From contig CANNZV010000857.1 of the NCBI GenBank assembly GCA_947561585.1, positions 186,001-250,000 on the forward strand: a stretch of 64,000 nucleotides of DNA, given 5' to 3'. Origin of the DNA: Caprella mutica (taxonomy: Eukaryota > Arthropoda > Malacostraca > Amphipoda > Caprellidae). The notes beneath the pieces are model-generated. The model was not told the origin of the DNA and did not search any database. It saw only the letters and a program-made list of their open reading frames with translations. Shown here piece after piece: positions 45,950 through 57,839 of the stretch (positions within the stretch are counted from its first letter, which is position 1; each line of letters opens with the position of its first letter). Made by a program: the position numbers and the translations under genes.

Positions 45950-47690
45950 GCTGAGTCAGGTAATACTTAGTACTTGGTAATTAGGAAGTGCTTGGTTATC
46001 AGTGTTTCGTTATAAACAGTTTTAGGAATTTGATTGTGTTCGGTTGTAAGAAAAGATTTCGTAATTATGTAGCGTTCAGAAATTAGGTAGTGTTAAGTAA
46101 TAGAGTAGTATTATGTAATTCAAATGAGTTTTTGTTTATTATGTAGTGTTAGATCTATACTAGCTATTTGTGTACAACGTATTTAAATAGGTATCTGAAC
46201 TATTCATAATATAGGATTCCCTCTTCGTGATAATTTTTTTGATTATTTATTTACCTTTCACTTCAGATATTAATATTGAAGTGGGCCATGAATCATAGAA
46301 GGAGGAGAGAGAAGATTAAAATTCACGCACTAGTGAAAACTGGCCTTGACCTTCTAGCTAATCACAGACAGGTCAAGGATCACTTGCTATTTAAAAAAAT
46401 GTGGCGTCAAAGGTATGTTGATTATGATCTAATTTTCTAATCGTAATGTTTGCTTCAATTCCTCAAATGATATGTTAGTTATTGTTAAAGTTCCCCTCCT
46501 ATATCAAATATTTTTATTGTTTTAATCAATGAGGCGTAGCTATGTTTCTTATCATTTTGCTGCAATCCATGTAAAATTTTAGTGCATATATTCTGTTCCA
46601 AATGTTTTTTAATTTTTTTTTACCAGAACTATACCATATCCATTTCATTTCTGTATTGCTGATATCCAGTCCAAAGAAAAAGAATGAACACCATTTGCTT
46701 TGAATGTCTACCAAGTAGATTGCTACTATTAATCTAATCTTAAATATTTCTGTAAAGATATAGGATTAAAAATACTTATCTTAGAAACGTATGTAGCTAA
46801 AAGCCAAGAAGCCATTTCAATAGCGAATAAAACCTGAAATTTCATTATTTGATTGTCATATTCAAAATGGAACCAAAACAAAGAGTGGTTAATCTTTTTC
46901 TTCGGCGTCAGATAAGTGTTTTGGTTAATGGCGCCACTCATCGTATTTGAAACTTCAATTATATAATTAAATACATACTGAATCAAATTTTACGCGGTTT
47001 GCAGATTAATGATCCTAGACCTTAGTTCCATTAAATCGTGTAATAAACTGAAAAAAATTCTTTGGAACCTGGAGAGGACCTTCAACAAGGATGAGTTTCA
47101 TTCATTTCTTGGCAAATAATAATCAGAAAGATAAGGATAAGATATATTCAATGTATAAATGACACATTTATTATATCATTAGTAGAGCTTTCTACATAGG
47201 GAAATATACATCTAATAGTCTTATATCTACTACCTATGGTCTTGAGAACCTTTGCCTATTTTGTTGAATTCAAAGAGCTATCTTTTTGGTATCTAAATAT
47301 AATAATTATTAGAAACGAAGCTCTTATTTGACTTTCTCTTATTTATTTCTGTTATTTCACCTTTTGATTTCTAATGATAGTACAGCTAATACTACTTCTA
47401 AAATACTAAAATCTTAAGTTTCTATGTTTCTGGTATCCCTATTTACCTATTCTTTTAATTTTTAATTTTTGTTCTTCCACTTATTAGATCATCTATAAGT
47501 AATTGTTATCTAATATTAAACCAAAAAATTATGATATTTACTTTTCCATATAATATCGAATAATGGTTTGAAATAGTTATTTGATTGAGAAAATTACATG
47601 TGTTTCTATTATTAAGTATCGAAAGTTAGTAGCTACCTATATGATAATGAATGATATATGATTCAAAATTCAAATTATTCCATTACGTGG
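45950..47690. other. AT-rich stretch, no gene seen
   Basis: The first 200 bp continue the eroded GTAATTAGG-type repeat. The rest has only short AT-driven frames. Confidence 0.5.
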
Positions 47691-47769
47691 ACCTAGTAGC
47701 ACATAGGTCCATACCTTAGGTCCAGCCATTAACCCTGCGGAAGGTGCGCTAATAAAATTACATGGATAC

Positions 47770-47877
47770 ACGCGTTGTGTATTTTCAAGTCTCTAGGTTT
47801 AACCGTTTGTGAGTAGTAATATTGCTCCAAGTAAAACACACACAGACACACACACACACACAGATGTAGCGTATTAT
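47770..47877 (+). repeat. 3' tail of a dispersed repeat, copy 1
   Basis: Contains AAGTCTCTAGG, AACCGTTTGTGAGTA, ATTGCTCCAAG, a (CA)n run and GATGTAGCGTATTA. The same ordered series is at 53425-53530. The tail with an A/C-rich simple repeat looks like the end of a retroposon. The second 3.66-kb element is inserted exactly at its end. Confidence 0.8.
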
Positions 47878-50800
47878 ATCCCGGGCAAGAAGGTTTTATG
47901 CCTGGGATATTCCCTTAATATCTACAATATTCCCTCCTAGTCTGCACTCACAGTTTGATGATGAAGGAATATTCCTGTAACAATAATATCGGATACTATT
48001 CAAATTCTTATACGAGGGATTATTCCAGGAATATTGGAGAGTTACAGTATTCGGTCAGATATTATCCTAGGATATTCAGGGAATATCATATTTCTATAGT
48101 ATTCCATGCGAAACAAATTGGAATATTCTTGGAATATATATTTTTGATAGCATTCCATTATGAATATCCCATATATATCCCAAGAATTTTCAAGCTAGTT
48201 ACATATAATAGTATTCCCAAAAATATAACGAAGGAATATCCCTGGAACATTTGGGATCTACAGTATTCTTAGTGAAACAATGACGGAATGTAACGGGAAT
48301 CGAATGAAAAATTTTACTTCCTAAGAAATACTTTTGAATATCCCTGGAACTATTTCAATATTTTTGATAAGGAATATATCCCATTGGGTTATATGAAGGA
48401 ATGTTCCTGGAAGAAGGGAAATTTAAAGTATGTATTTCAAACAACAAAGGAATATCAATTGAATCGAACGATGATTTTTTCTTTTTCCTTAGAGTTTGGT
48501 TGTCTAATTTGAAAACTAAGAAACGTTAGTTTGTGAGATGAACTGTTGTAATTTGGATTTCATATGTTCTCTTTTAATTTTTACCATCTATATAATTTTT
48601 AACGCTACTTGTAGTTTTTGAGGATGCGCAAGAGTTAAGCTCTTTGTCTATGAGGTGTTAGATTTTCGTGTTAGGTATGTGCTTCCATTTTCATCTTCTA
48701 TTAATAACGAAACTCCTTCACGAAGCTTTTCTGCATCCATGAGCTTTGTCACCGACTTATAATGTGACTTCTTCTATAAGTCAGTTTCTTTTCTGGTTGC
48801 TTCTTCCAGTCTCTTGTATTTCAAAACGTCAGCGTTATGGCCTTTTGTTCTTGAGCAGATACTAAACAACCAAGTAAATTAAAAATATCGATCTAAATGA
48901 ATAGAATATCGGATCAGTAAATTTAATGCTGGCTCCCTATCAGAAATTAGTAGTACCTACAAAAATTACTTATTTCGTTTGTATGAAATGCGAAACTACT
49001 AAAAGTTGCGAATCAGGTAGCCAAAATATTTTTTATCCAATTTAGTTTTCGCCTTGCAGCACTGCAGTTCAGACGTAATAGACGGGTTATAATAGATAGT
49101 AGTTAAATTATTAGTGTCAATTAAAGAAAAAAGAGGTTAGTATTGTGATTGTAAATGTTTAACGTATGTACACCATTGTTTCATATTTCATCAACAGCAG
49201 TTATCACTCAACAATTTTAAATTTTGGTTTAAAGTTAAGTATTGATATCTTGTGATAACGGAATAAGAGTAGGGTCAAGCATGTAAATTGCGGCACACTA
49301 ACTAACGGCGGCTTCTAGCAACATACACTTCATATATTCAAAACACACGTTAAAAACTTAAATTAATAAATTATAGCATGCACTGCGCTCCATTTGATAG
49401 CTATGCAACACATTAATGGAATTTTGGTTCAGAATTGAAATGCAATTAAAAATTAAAATGCTGCAATTTACCTGCATGACCCTACTTACCGTACTATTTT
49501 AGTTTGTAGGCCTATTTCTATTCATATATACTCAGTTTATACTTTAATTGTAAATGGTTTCACTATGTTAATTTATTTTACGAAATGTTTATGAATATTT
49601 AGCTATAACCTAGGTTAAACAATATATATTCTCTATCCTCTGTAAGTGAAATATAAAATTTCATAAAATTATTTCTTCAGTGACCTGTTCTTCAACTGAC
49701 TAGATTTTAATATTAAAATTTTAAAAGTGCCAATAATGATTTTCAGTGTTAATAATGTTCATAGTAGCTTTTCTTCGTTCATGAGCCCTTTCTTGTTTTA
49801 CTTTAATTTGATTTTTTAACTTTTTTGACCCATATGGTTTCTCAAAACCTTTTTCCTTATCTAATTCTGTATTCCCTTTACTATCTACTTTTTCATCTTT
49901 TAAAATCTGAATGAATCACTTAGGTTTTTTATTTAGTTTATGGATTAACTTATTGAATACAGATTATTGATAGATGATAATTAATTATTTTATTTCTTTT
50001 TAGGTACCACTGTCACAGTTTCTGGCAATATGGTTTACTTTAAGAAGTTACAAATCTAGAGACATGTCCTCTTCATTTCGTTGTGTGAACTATGTATAGT
50101 ATGAAATGCATGCACTAAAACTATAGCTGCGCTGACACCACTAAATTCACTTCATAGTCGAGAATATCAATGAATTTAAGAATAATGACAAAATTAAGTG
50201 CTTGATTGAATAAATTTGCTCCAGGTTAATGAAGAACCAAATGCAAAAGACTTTGTACTAGTTGTCACACAGGAAAGTAGCTCATAGCAAATTAAGCTAC
50301 CACCAATCAATTGTAGTGGTCAATAATTTTGCAAAAAGATACGAAAGCACTGTTGAGTGTTGACTGCATTAACAGATGGAAGAGGAAAATGAGAAGGTGA
50401 TGGGAAATGAAACCTGTGAGCTTTTCTTAACTAAAAATTGAAAACATTGAAATTGAAAAGTACAACCATAGCGGTATAGAATAAATAAGAAATATCTAGT
50501 GAAAAAAACTGAGAGTTTATAGAACATAAATAGAGCCTCACAACATAAAAACAAGTTGCTCAGGAATTAATTTGTGCTTGATTACATTAGCTCTTTCTAA
50601 ATCATGTACTATTTGATATTTTAATAGAATGATTGACGTATGATTAGTTTCTTTCATTTAATCCCAGTACAAAGGGACAATTGTGGAAATACCTAGATTT
50701 AAGCAATGTGTCCTGTAATTAAAGTGTTAATATTCGTAGATTTTTTTATACAGTTATTTGTTCAAATTAAACTTCTTGGTGTATAGCTATGTGACAGTTA

Positions 50801-51550
50801 GTTATGCACTCAAGTGAATAGTGATACATGGCCAGTGATCCCTCTTATTTTGGATGTCTTATTCCATTGGTACTTCTTCAATATTCCCTCTTTCTTTGGA
50901 TGACTCATTCAAAAGATATCCCTTCAATATTCCCTCTTCCTTTAGTTGTCTTATTCCATATGTATTCCTTCAGTATGCCCTCCTCATTTAGATACCTTAT
51001 TCCATATGTATTCCTTCAATATATCCTCCTCATTTAGATGTCTTATTTCATAGGTATTCCTTCAATATTCCCTCTTCCTTTAGATGTCCTCTTCCATATG
51101 TATTCCTTTAACATTCCCTCCTCATTTAGATGTCTTATTCCATAGGTATTCCTTCAATATTCCCTCTTCCTTTAGATGTCTTCTTCCATAGGTATTCCCT
51201 CTTACTTTGGATGTCTTATTCCATAGGAATTCCTTCAATATTCCCTCTTACTTTGGATGTCTTATTCCATAGGAATTCCTTCAATATTCCCTCTTACTTT
51301 GGATGTCTTATTCCATAGGAATTCCTTCAATATTCCCTCTTACTTTAATGTCTTATTCCATTGGTATTCCTTCATTATTCCATTGAGATTCATCTCTGCG
51401 ATTCCCTAGATTTTCCCTTGTGATTTATGGGACTATTCCATAAAAGTGTCAAAAAACTGCATTTCCTGAATATCGAAAAATGATCATCATGGAATATTCC
51501 TTGGGAATATTCCGAGAATGTTTTGGGAATATCCATTTTTTGCGCGGGAT
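47878..51550. mobile_element. 3.67-kb non-autonomous inverted-repeat element, copy 2
   Basis: Collinear with 37598-41257 throughout, with scattered substitutions and small indels. Left end ATCCCGGGCAAGAAGGTTTT; right end, inverted, ATCCCGCGCAAAAAATGG, so its terminal repeats are less eroded than in copy 1. It is inserted in a TA-rich site at the end of a dispersed-repeat tail. An uninterrupted version of that site at 53515-53535 (GCGTATTAAATATATAGAT) marks the edges. No coding frame is shared by the two copies. Confidence 0.85.
50845..51385. repeat. 46-bp subterminal tandem repeat in copy 2
   Basis: Same unit family as 40655-41110 but with a different number and order of variants, so the array evolved independently after the copies separated. 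Confidence 0.9.
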
Positions 51551-53535
51551 ATATATAGACTAGTGGGTATCCGTGCAAAATGCACAGTAACGTGCATATA
51601 TTTTTATATATTTTTAATATCAATATTTAAGTACATTAGGTACTTATTGTGTTTGTTCCTATACATTGCACATCCCGTTTTCCATCACATTTCATAAGAA
51701 TTAAGTACCAGTGAAAAAAAAATTTCCGTCCCGTTACGTCATCAATTCGTGTAAAATACTGTCGTATAGATCATAAATTATTATATAACATAGCTGTAAA
51801 AATAACTACAAATTACAAAACAATATTCAAATAATCACATTATTAAAAATTAAAATAATTAGCTACATCGATCAGTAAAATAAAATCACAATACCTATAT
51901 AGGTAGCAGCTGTTATTTTATTCATTTAAATTAATTAATATAATTATGCAAAATTCGTTATAATTTGATAGTATATATTCTAGATATCATTTATTTCGAA
52001 TTTATTTAAATTCCCACCAGTCAATATCAATATTAAAATAATCATTATAATTTCAATCATGCAAAAATATGTTATTTGTTTTCGTGAGGAAATATGATAA
52101 CCAGCGTAGAATTTCATTTTCTAATTTTCGTCATATTTATAAAAGTGCTTCGAATTTCGAAAAAACGGTGAACGCTATTAATTTGTAGATCATTTTTACA
52201 TATTGTAGATATTTTTTTGATTCGATTATTGCATTTAAAAAAAAAAAATTCGTATGTTACCATGCATTTAGCAATTAGAATTAAATCCCTATGTATTCCG
52301 TTATAACTTAAAATTCGAATAATTCGAAAACCCGTTCGAATTTCGTAAAATAAATCAATAGCGTTCTGAAGTCTGTAGGACCATATGCCATAGGTTTCCA
52401 GAAAATTTCAGTTCATTCTGTTGGATGAAAATATCCTGGAAAGTATGTCGAATAAATTCCTATGTATCCCATTCTGAATCAAGTGTTAATAATTCGAAAA
52501 ACCCGTTCGAATTTTGAATAATCCTTTTATCACGTTGAATTCGACACGACTTTCAAAAAGTTTTAAATTTCCTGGGTTTTTTTGTAGTAAAAAATAATCA
52601 AACATTTTATTTCGTTACGTGTCAAACTATCTTTTAATTCCACTTGTTAACGTCGCTGATTGAAATTGAAATATATTGGTACATTCAGAAACTTATGTGA
52701 TAGATAATATATATAATATATAATTTATGTTACAAACAAAAAATATCCTAAATTTCAGTTTCAACATATATATATGTGTTTGAAGGATTATCAAACAGAA
52801 TCTAACTGGGGAACTTGGAGCAGCGGAACGCTATTGTTGAATTTACACGACTTAATTTTTATTATAAATTTAATTGATTCATATTTGAAAGATTGTCTGA
52901 TCTGTCTATTATTTGACTTAATAGTAGCATATTCTAATAATTTTTTAACTAAAGAAATGTTGTTCGGTTACCACAAATTAAAAACTAATTTTTCCATTAT
53001 TATGCGGAGGAATCTTCTGCGGTGGAATTTTCCGGCGGTGGAACATTCCGTGGTGGAACTTTCCAGCGGTGGAACTTACCTGGTGGAAATTACCTGGTGG
53101 AACTTCCTGTGGTAGAATTTTCCGCAGGGAATTTACCTAGAACCAAATCCCTATCTATTCCATTAAAACTTAAAATTGGAATAATTTAGAAACCCGTTCG
53201 ATTTTCATAAAACAAATCAATAGCGTTCTGTACGACCATAGGCCTGAGTTTTTCAGGAAAGCTCAGCCCATTCTGTTGGATAGTCTCTGAAAATATCCTG
53301 GAAAGTATGTCGATTTAATTCCTATGTATCCCATTATAAATCTAGTGTTAATAATTTAAAAACCCGTATGAATTTCGAGAAAACCTTTTAACACGTTAAA
53401 TTTGACACCACTTTCTAAGAAGTTGTAAATTTTCAAGTCTCTAGGTCTAACCGTTTGTGAGTAATATTGCTCCAAGAAACACACAGACAGACAGACACAC
53501 ACACAGACAGATGTAGCGTATTAAATATATAGATT
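51551..53535 (+). repeat. Dispersed retroposon-like repeat, about 2 kb, with internal duplication
   Basis: Begins near GACTAGTGGGTATCCGTGCA and ends with the A/C-rich tail and GATGTAGCGTATTAAATATA. Two diverged copies of a segment of about 290 bp (from AAATCCCTATGTATTCC through AACCCGTTCGAATTT to TTGACAC) lie at 52284-52570 and 53145-53420. An AT-rich stretch and a foldback-type end lie between them. No coding frame was recognised. Confidence 0.6.
53000..53144 (+). mobile_element. Foldback-type right end with a different repeat unit
   Basis: Units of GGTGGAACTTTCC type (GCGGTGGAATTTTCC, GGTGGAAATTACC) repeat about seven times and end AATTTACCTAGAACC, the same tip as the foldback at 15745-16832. 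The sequence then continues directly with the dispersed repeat. A matching left tip was not found. Confidence 0.6.
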
Positions 53536-53593
53536 ACAGTCACCTATATCTTCGTAAGTTGATTGTGACATTTAATTAACTATACATGCACGT

Positions 53594-53636
<43 letters not shown>

Positions 53637-55780
53637 AATTCACTGCATTGTTGCACATCTCTATCCCTAATTAGTGTCATTGTTACACAAAATTTCTGCA
53701 TGGTTACACTTGGCTTGTTATAGTAACACGCTAAATTCCCGTGTCACTATAACAGCAATGTTAATTAGATAGGAAATAAAGATGGCGGCTTAGGGATGTT
53801 TTCATATTCATTCCTAGACCTAAAGAAAAGCTTTCAGATAATCAATTGATAATCATTTTGATAATCAATAGAAGAAAAATTGCATAAAGCTGATTTTCAT
53901 CAACAGCAATTCATAAACATGAGTGTAAACCCTAACTCTTCATAGTAACACTCTATATATAATTGCGTGTCACAATAACAAGTTATCGTTTCTGTACCCG
54001 ATTTATGTAACACTGTTCTTTTTCTTCAAAATTTTCACTGTAATTGTCAAAAATATCAGAGTAACATGAAAAAAGGTTAATTTGCATCATCAGCAATTCA
54101 TAAACATTGTGTGAATAATTGAAACTCACTAAGTAACACTGTATATCAGTATTACATGAAGTTTGGTTAGTTTTTTTTATGATAGCCTAGGCATATCTTG
54201 TTGAACTGAATTTATTTTAAAATATTACATATTAAAAGAATTGTAATTCATGATATATTAGTTAGGGTAAGTTATAAATTATCGGTCGATTTCTCATCTT
54301 AGGTCATGTAAGAAAACTCTTTATTCTAGGTTAATTATTATTTTATTCACAGTCTTTCTTTATGAACTGTTTATTCTCATTCTCAGTTTTGCAAATATTT
54401 AATGATTATCTGTTGCTTACAAAGTCGAATGATGAAATTTGTTCAGTTGAAGATGACAGTATAAAATAAATAGGTATCGTATTACTGAAAAATAACTAGG
54501 CATCAATTTTATTCTCTTTAATGTCAACACACAGTCTTCCTTTATGAACTGTTTATTCTTATTAAGATATTAGTTTTGAAAATATACATTAATTATTTGA
54601 AGCTTATAAAGTGAAATGATGAAAATTGTTCATTAAGAAATCACGTGAACTTTCTTTCGGTAAATAGGTTTCGGTTAACAGAGCAAGTTCCATATGCCTT
54701 GGAAGAATTTCTTATTACTTCATAATTATTTTATATTTTGTAGCAACTGTAATTTGAGATATTTTAAATTATAGTTAGATATGGATTTTTCCTCATCGTC
54801 ATTATGATAATTGTGGAATTAGTAGTAATTTACGCCAAGTTGCGTTTTTATGAACTTGTTGAACAGCACCACATAAATTTTCAACAGCACTACATAAATT
54901 GACCGAAGACACCTCGATATAATAATGTTTCTTCATCTATATTTAAATTATTGATATTATTGATAGCTGAAGGTATCATGGATACCAATTAAAATTGAAA
55001 TAACTATTATTATATAGCTTTTTATTTTATGATCGATGATGTGCAACTGCCCAATAATACGTAACCTACCCTATTAGTGTCATTTCAGGCCAAAACAGTT
55101 AACTTCCTCGGAGCTGGTTTCAGATAACTAAAATTAATTATATATTGGAATATAGAATAAAGAAATTATTAATAACTTAAGAGAAAAATTCAAATGAAAC
55201 GACAGCTTAGCTATGTGTGTGTAGTTAGGTAGCTAGACTAAGGTAGTGAAATTTAATTAATTGCAATAATGTAGGGATATAGAACCACCTTCTCTCTTGT
55301 TTATGTATTTATTACATTTATCAATATACGAAGATGTCTATGCCGTGTTTGTAATGTATATTTTCGAAAAGAATAAAAGGCAACACTTAATTTAACATTT
55401 TCACTCGTGTGCGCCGCAATATGATACTTATAGTTATCCGGCTTTGAAATATTTCTATTCAATTATATCTTAGACAATTAAAATTGTGTCTTCTTTATTT
55501 TATAGGATGTAGTGATTCAGACCAATGAAATGCTTTCACCGTTATATTAGCTGTCAAAAATTTGATATTTTATTACTTCCATCGAATAAATCTTATACCC
55601 TTTATGTTTGAAATTATTTTTTATTAATTTGTAATAAATTTCTCGGATGGCTCAAACATTGACTAAAGGTTGTGGTACATTTAGTAGATAGATATCCTTC
55701 TCGTTAAAGGTAATAAGCTTCTCTTCATCCATTGCCAGTGTAGTCTTGTAGATTGAAACAATGGTTTAACTTGAGTTCTC
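53536..55780. other. AT-rich stretch with local duplications, no gene seen
   Basis: A hairpin at 53717-53752 pairs TGTTATAGTAACACG with a one-mismatch complement. Direct repeats occur at 53891-53975 / 54080-54160 (CAGCAATTCATAAACAT) and 54350-54465 / 54528-54640 (TATGAACTGTTTATTCT). No coding frame stands out. Confidence 0.5.
53597..53632. repeat. (AT)n microsatellite
   Basis: Uninterrupted AT run. Confidence 0.95.
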
Positions 55781-55824
55781 TACATCGAATCAAGGGAATC
55801 TATACTAGTAGGGTTTAACGTCTG

Positions 55825-56090
55825 CTTCCGAACCAAAGGCCATATCGATGACGTCAAAAGGAATAAATGTACAAGGGACTGGAAGAAGTAGTCTGAAGGG
55901 AAAGACACTCCATGTACAGAGTCACCTACCACAGTCATTGCCAATGCTCATGGATGCAGAAAAGCTACTTTGCAGTGAATGCAGTCACTTACAAAGAAAT
56001 GTTAAGAAAAGGGACTCAAGCACTGGTGACTGCACGAACGAATGGAAGAGGACAATTTAGAGGTGATAGTAAATGAACCTGCGAGGTTAC
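55825..56090 (+). pseudogene. Exon-like relic related to sequence inside the 3.66-kb elements
   Basis: Contains AAAGGCCATATCGATGACGT, AATGCTCATGGATGCAGAAA and AATGGAAGAGGA in one orientation. The first two recur inverted in the 3.66-kb elements (about 38430-38580 and 48700-48850). The third recurs direct (about 40130-40210 and 50360-50430). A short frame encodes MLMDAEKLLCSEC and NEWKRT, and the inverted element copies encode MLMDAEKLCEG and YEWKMKM, so an ancestral coding sequence is likely. The frames are broken and no family is recognised. Confidence 0.45.
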
Positions 56091-57780
56091 ATAACACAAA
56101 AATAAAAAATAAATTGTACATGAAGACCATAACCCTAGCGCTATCCTCCATATCTGCAAGTAGCGTTAAAATAAGTTTAAAAATGTATTATTATATAAAT
56201 ATTCAAACTAGTATTTCACAAAAAATATTTTGACCAATGATTGAATTTATAAAAATAGATATGATAATCTGGTGGACTGGAACTATAGTTTCGCTATTTA
56301 TTTTGCTGTAGGTAATTAATTTGAATGACTGGTTGTTACTGTAGTGAGAATTGGTGACTGTAGCTATTATGATGATATTTTTTTAGATATTTTAAAAGTA
56401 AATAGAATTGGCAAATGGTAGAAAATACATAGGAAACTGAAAATAATATGCATTTTATATATTGACATCTCTCCATTATATCCTGAATTGTAATAACTAA
56501 GCTAATTAAGATAAAATCCAATGATGGCTAAGTGAAACTAGAATTGTATATAAAGAATATATTTGGGGATTTTTGCAGCTAACCACCATCAATTTCATTC
56601 GTTGGGTTGGACCAGCTCGAATTTCCTGTACGCCAAACCACTTTAAACCTGAATGAAAAAACAGAAAGTTCAAAATTAGTATTAATTAAAACAAGTAGGA
56701 ATATAGTTAGTGGATGGAATTGTTTAGGCAGTTCATATATAGCATAAATAATAGGTTGATAATTTTTAGTTTCTTGCATATTTAGTACAATTTCTAGGAA
56801 GCAGATTTTATGGATTAATATTTTGATGGTGAAAATTTAAATTTTGTACAGACTTGAAATATTTTCTAATTCAACAGAGAGAATTGCTTCTTGTCCTTCA
56901 ACTATGAATCAATTTGCTTGTAACAAACTTTAAATTGTGGCCTGTTGTATTCAATACAATGTAGGAAACAGAACTATTCATTTAATCAAAAATTAAAGTT
57001 TTCAATGGACTCTACTTACAATAATGAACATATTCGATTAAAACTAAATTTCTAATGTTAGCTTTATTCAATATCTACAGAGCAGTAATTTTATACACTA
57101 TACAGTGTACTCAAGTGCCTAGCTTGGTGAACCCAAGAGGTTTTGCAGGTGTGCTTTGTAGAACTACTGAAACATCTGTCCAGATATGAACTGTCATGAT
57201 CAAGGTTTTTAATGAAAAATATAACCTATTTGAAAGAACTAAAATTACTTACTGTAAGGGGTGATAATCTTGCTTGTGTAAATTGGAATATCCATAAACA
57301 TGATAAATTTGGCCTATTTAGTATAGTGTGCTTCTATAACTATCTAGACTTTAGTGTACCTAACTAATGTAAATGTGTTCAAACCATATAAAGTTTAAGA
57401 AACACTGCTGTGTTTCTAGATTACAAAATTATCATTGAAAGAGTGACTTTTCTATGCGGCCCAGGAAAAAATTGACATGGTCGCAGCTCTCCCCAGTGTG
57501 TATCACCCGGGGTAATATTTCTGGTATCAAGAAATAGAGGGAGAACATAATCACTTTTAATTATCAACTTTAGGGCTTATAATTAAAATAACTCACCATC
57601 AAAATCTGGTGAAATTGGAGGGGACTGACAAAAAGTGAGAATCTGCTGACCTTGGTTCTGTAAATATTAATTACATTAGTTGATTTAATATGAAGAAAAT
57701 GAAATGAATGAACAAATTGGGGAAGAATGAAGTAAGAATAATAAATTGAAGTTAAATACAGCAAATATACTCAATTAATT
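56091..57780. other. AT-rich stretch, no gene seen
   Basis: Only short frames. 57560-57660 (ATAACTCACCATCAAAATCTGG, then GGTGAAATTGGAGGGGACT) recurs at 61895-61945 on the other side of the 55-bp array, so the array lies between two copies of a flanking sequence. Confidence 0.5.
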
Positions 57781-57839
57781 ACTATTCTAATTAATTAAAT
57801 GAAGCTACTCTGTGACATAAAATTAAAATTACTCACAAT

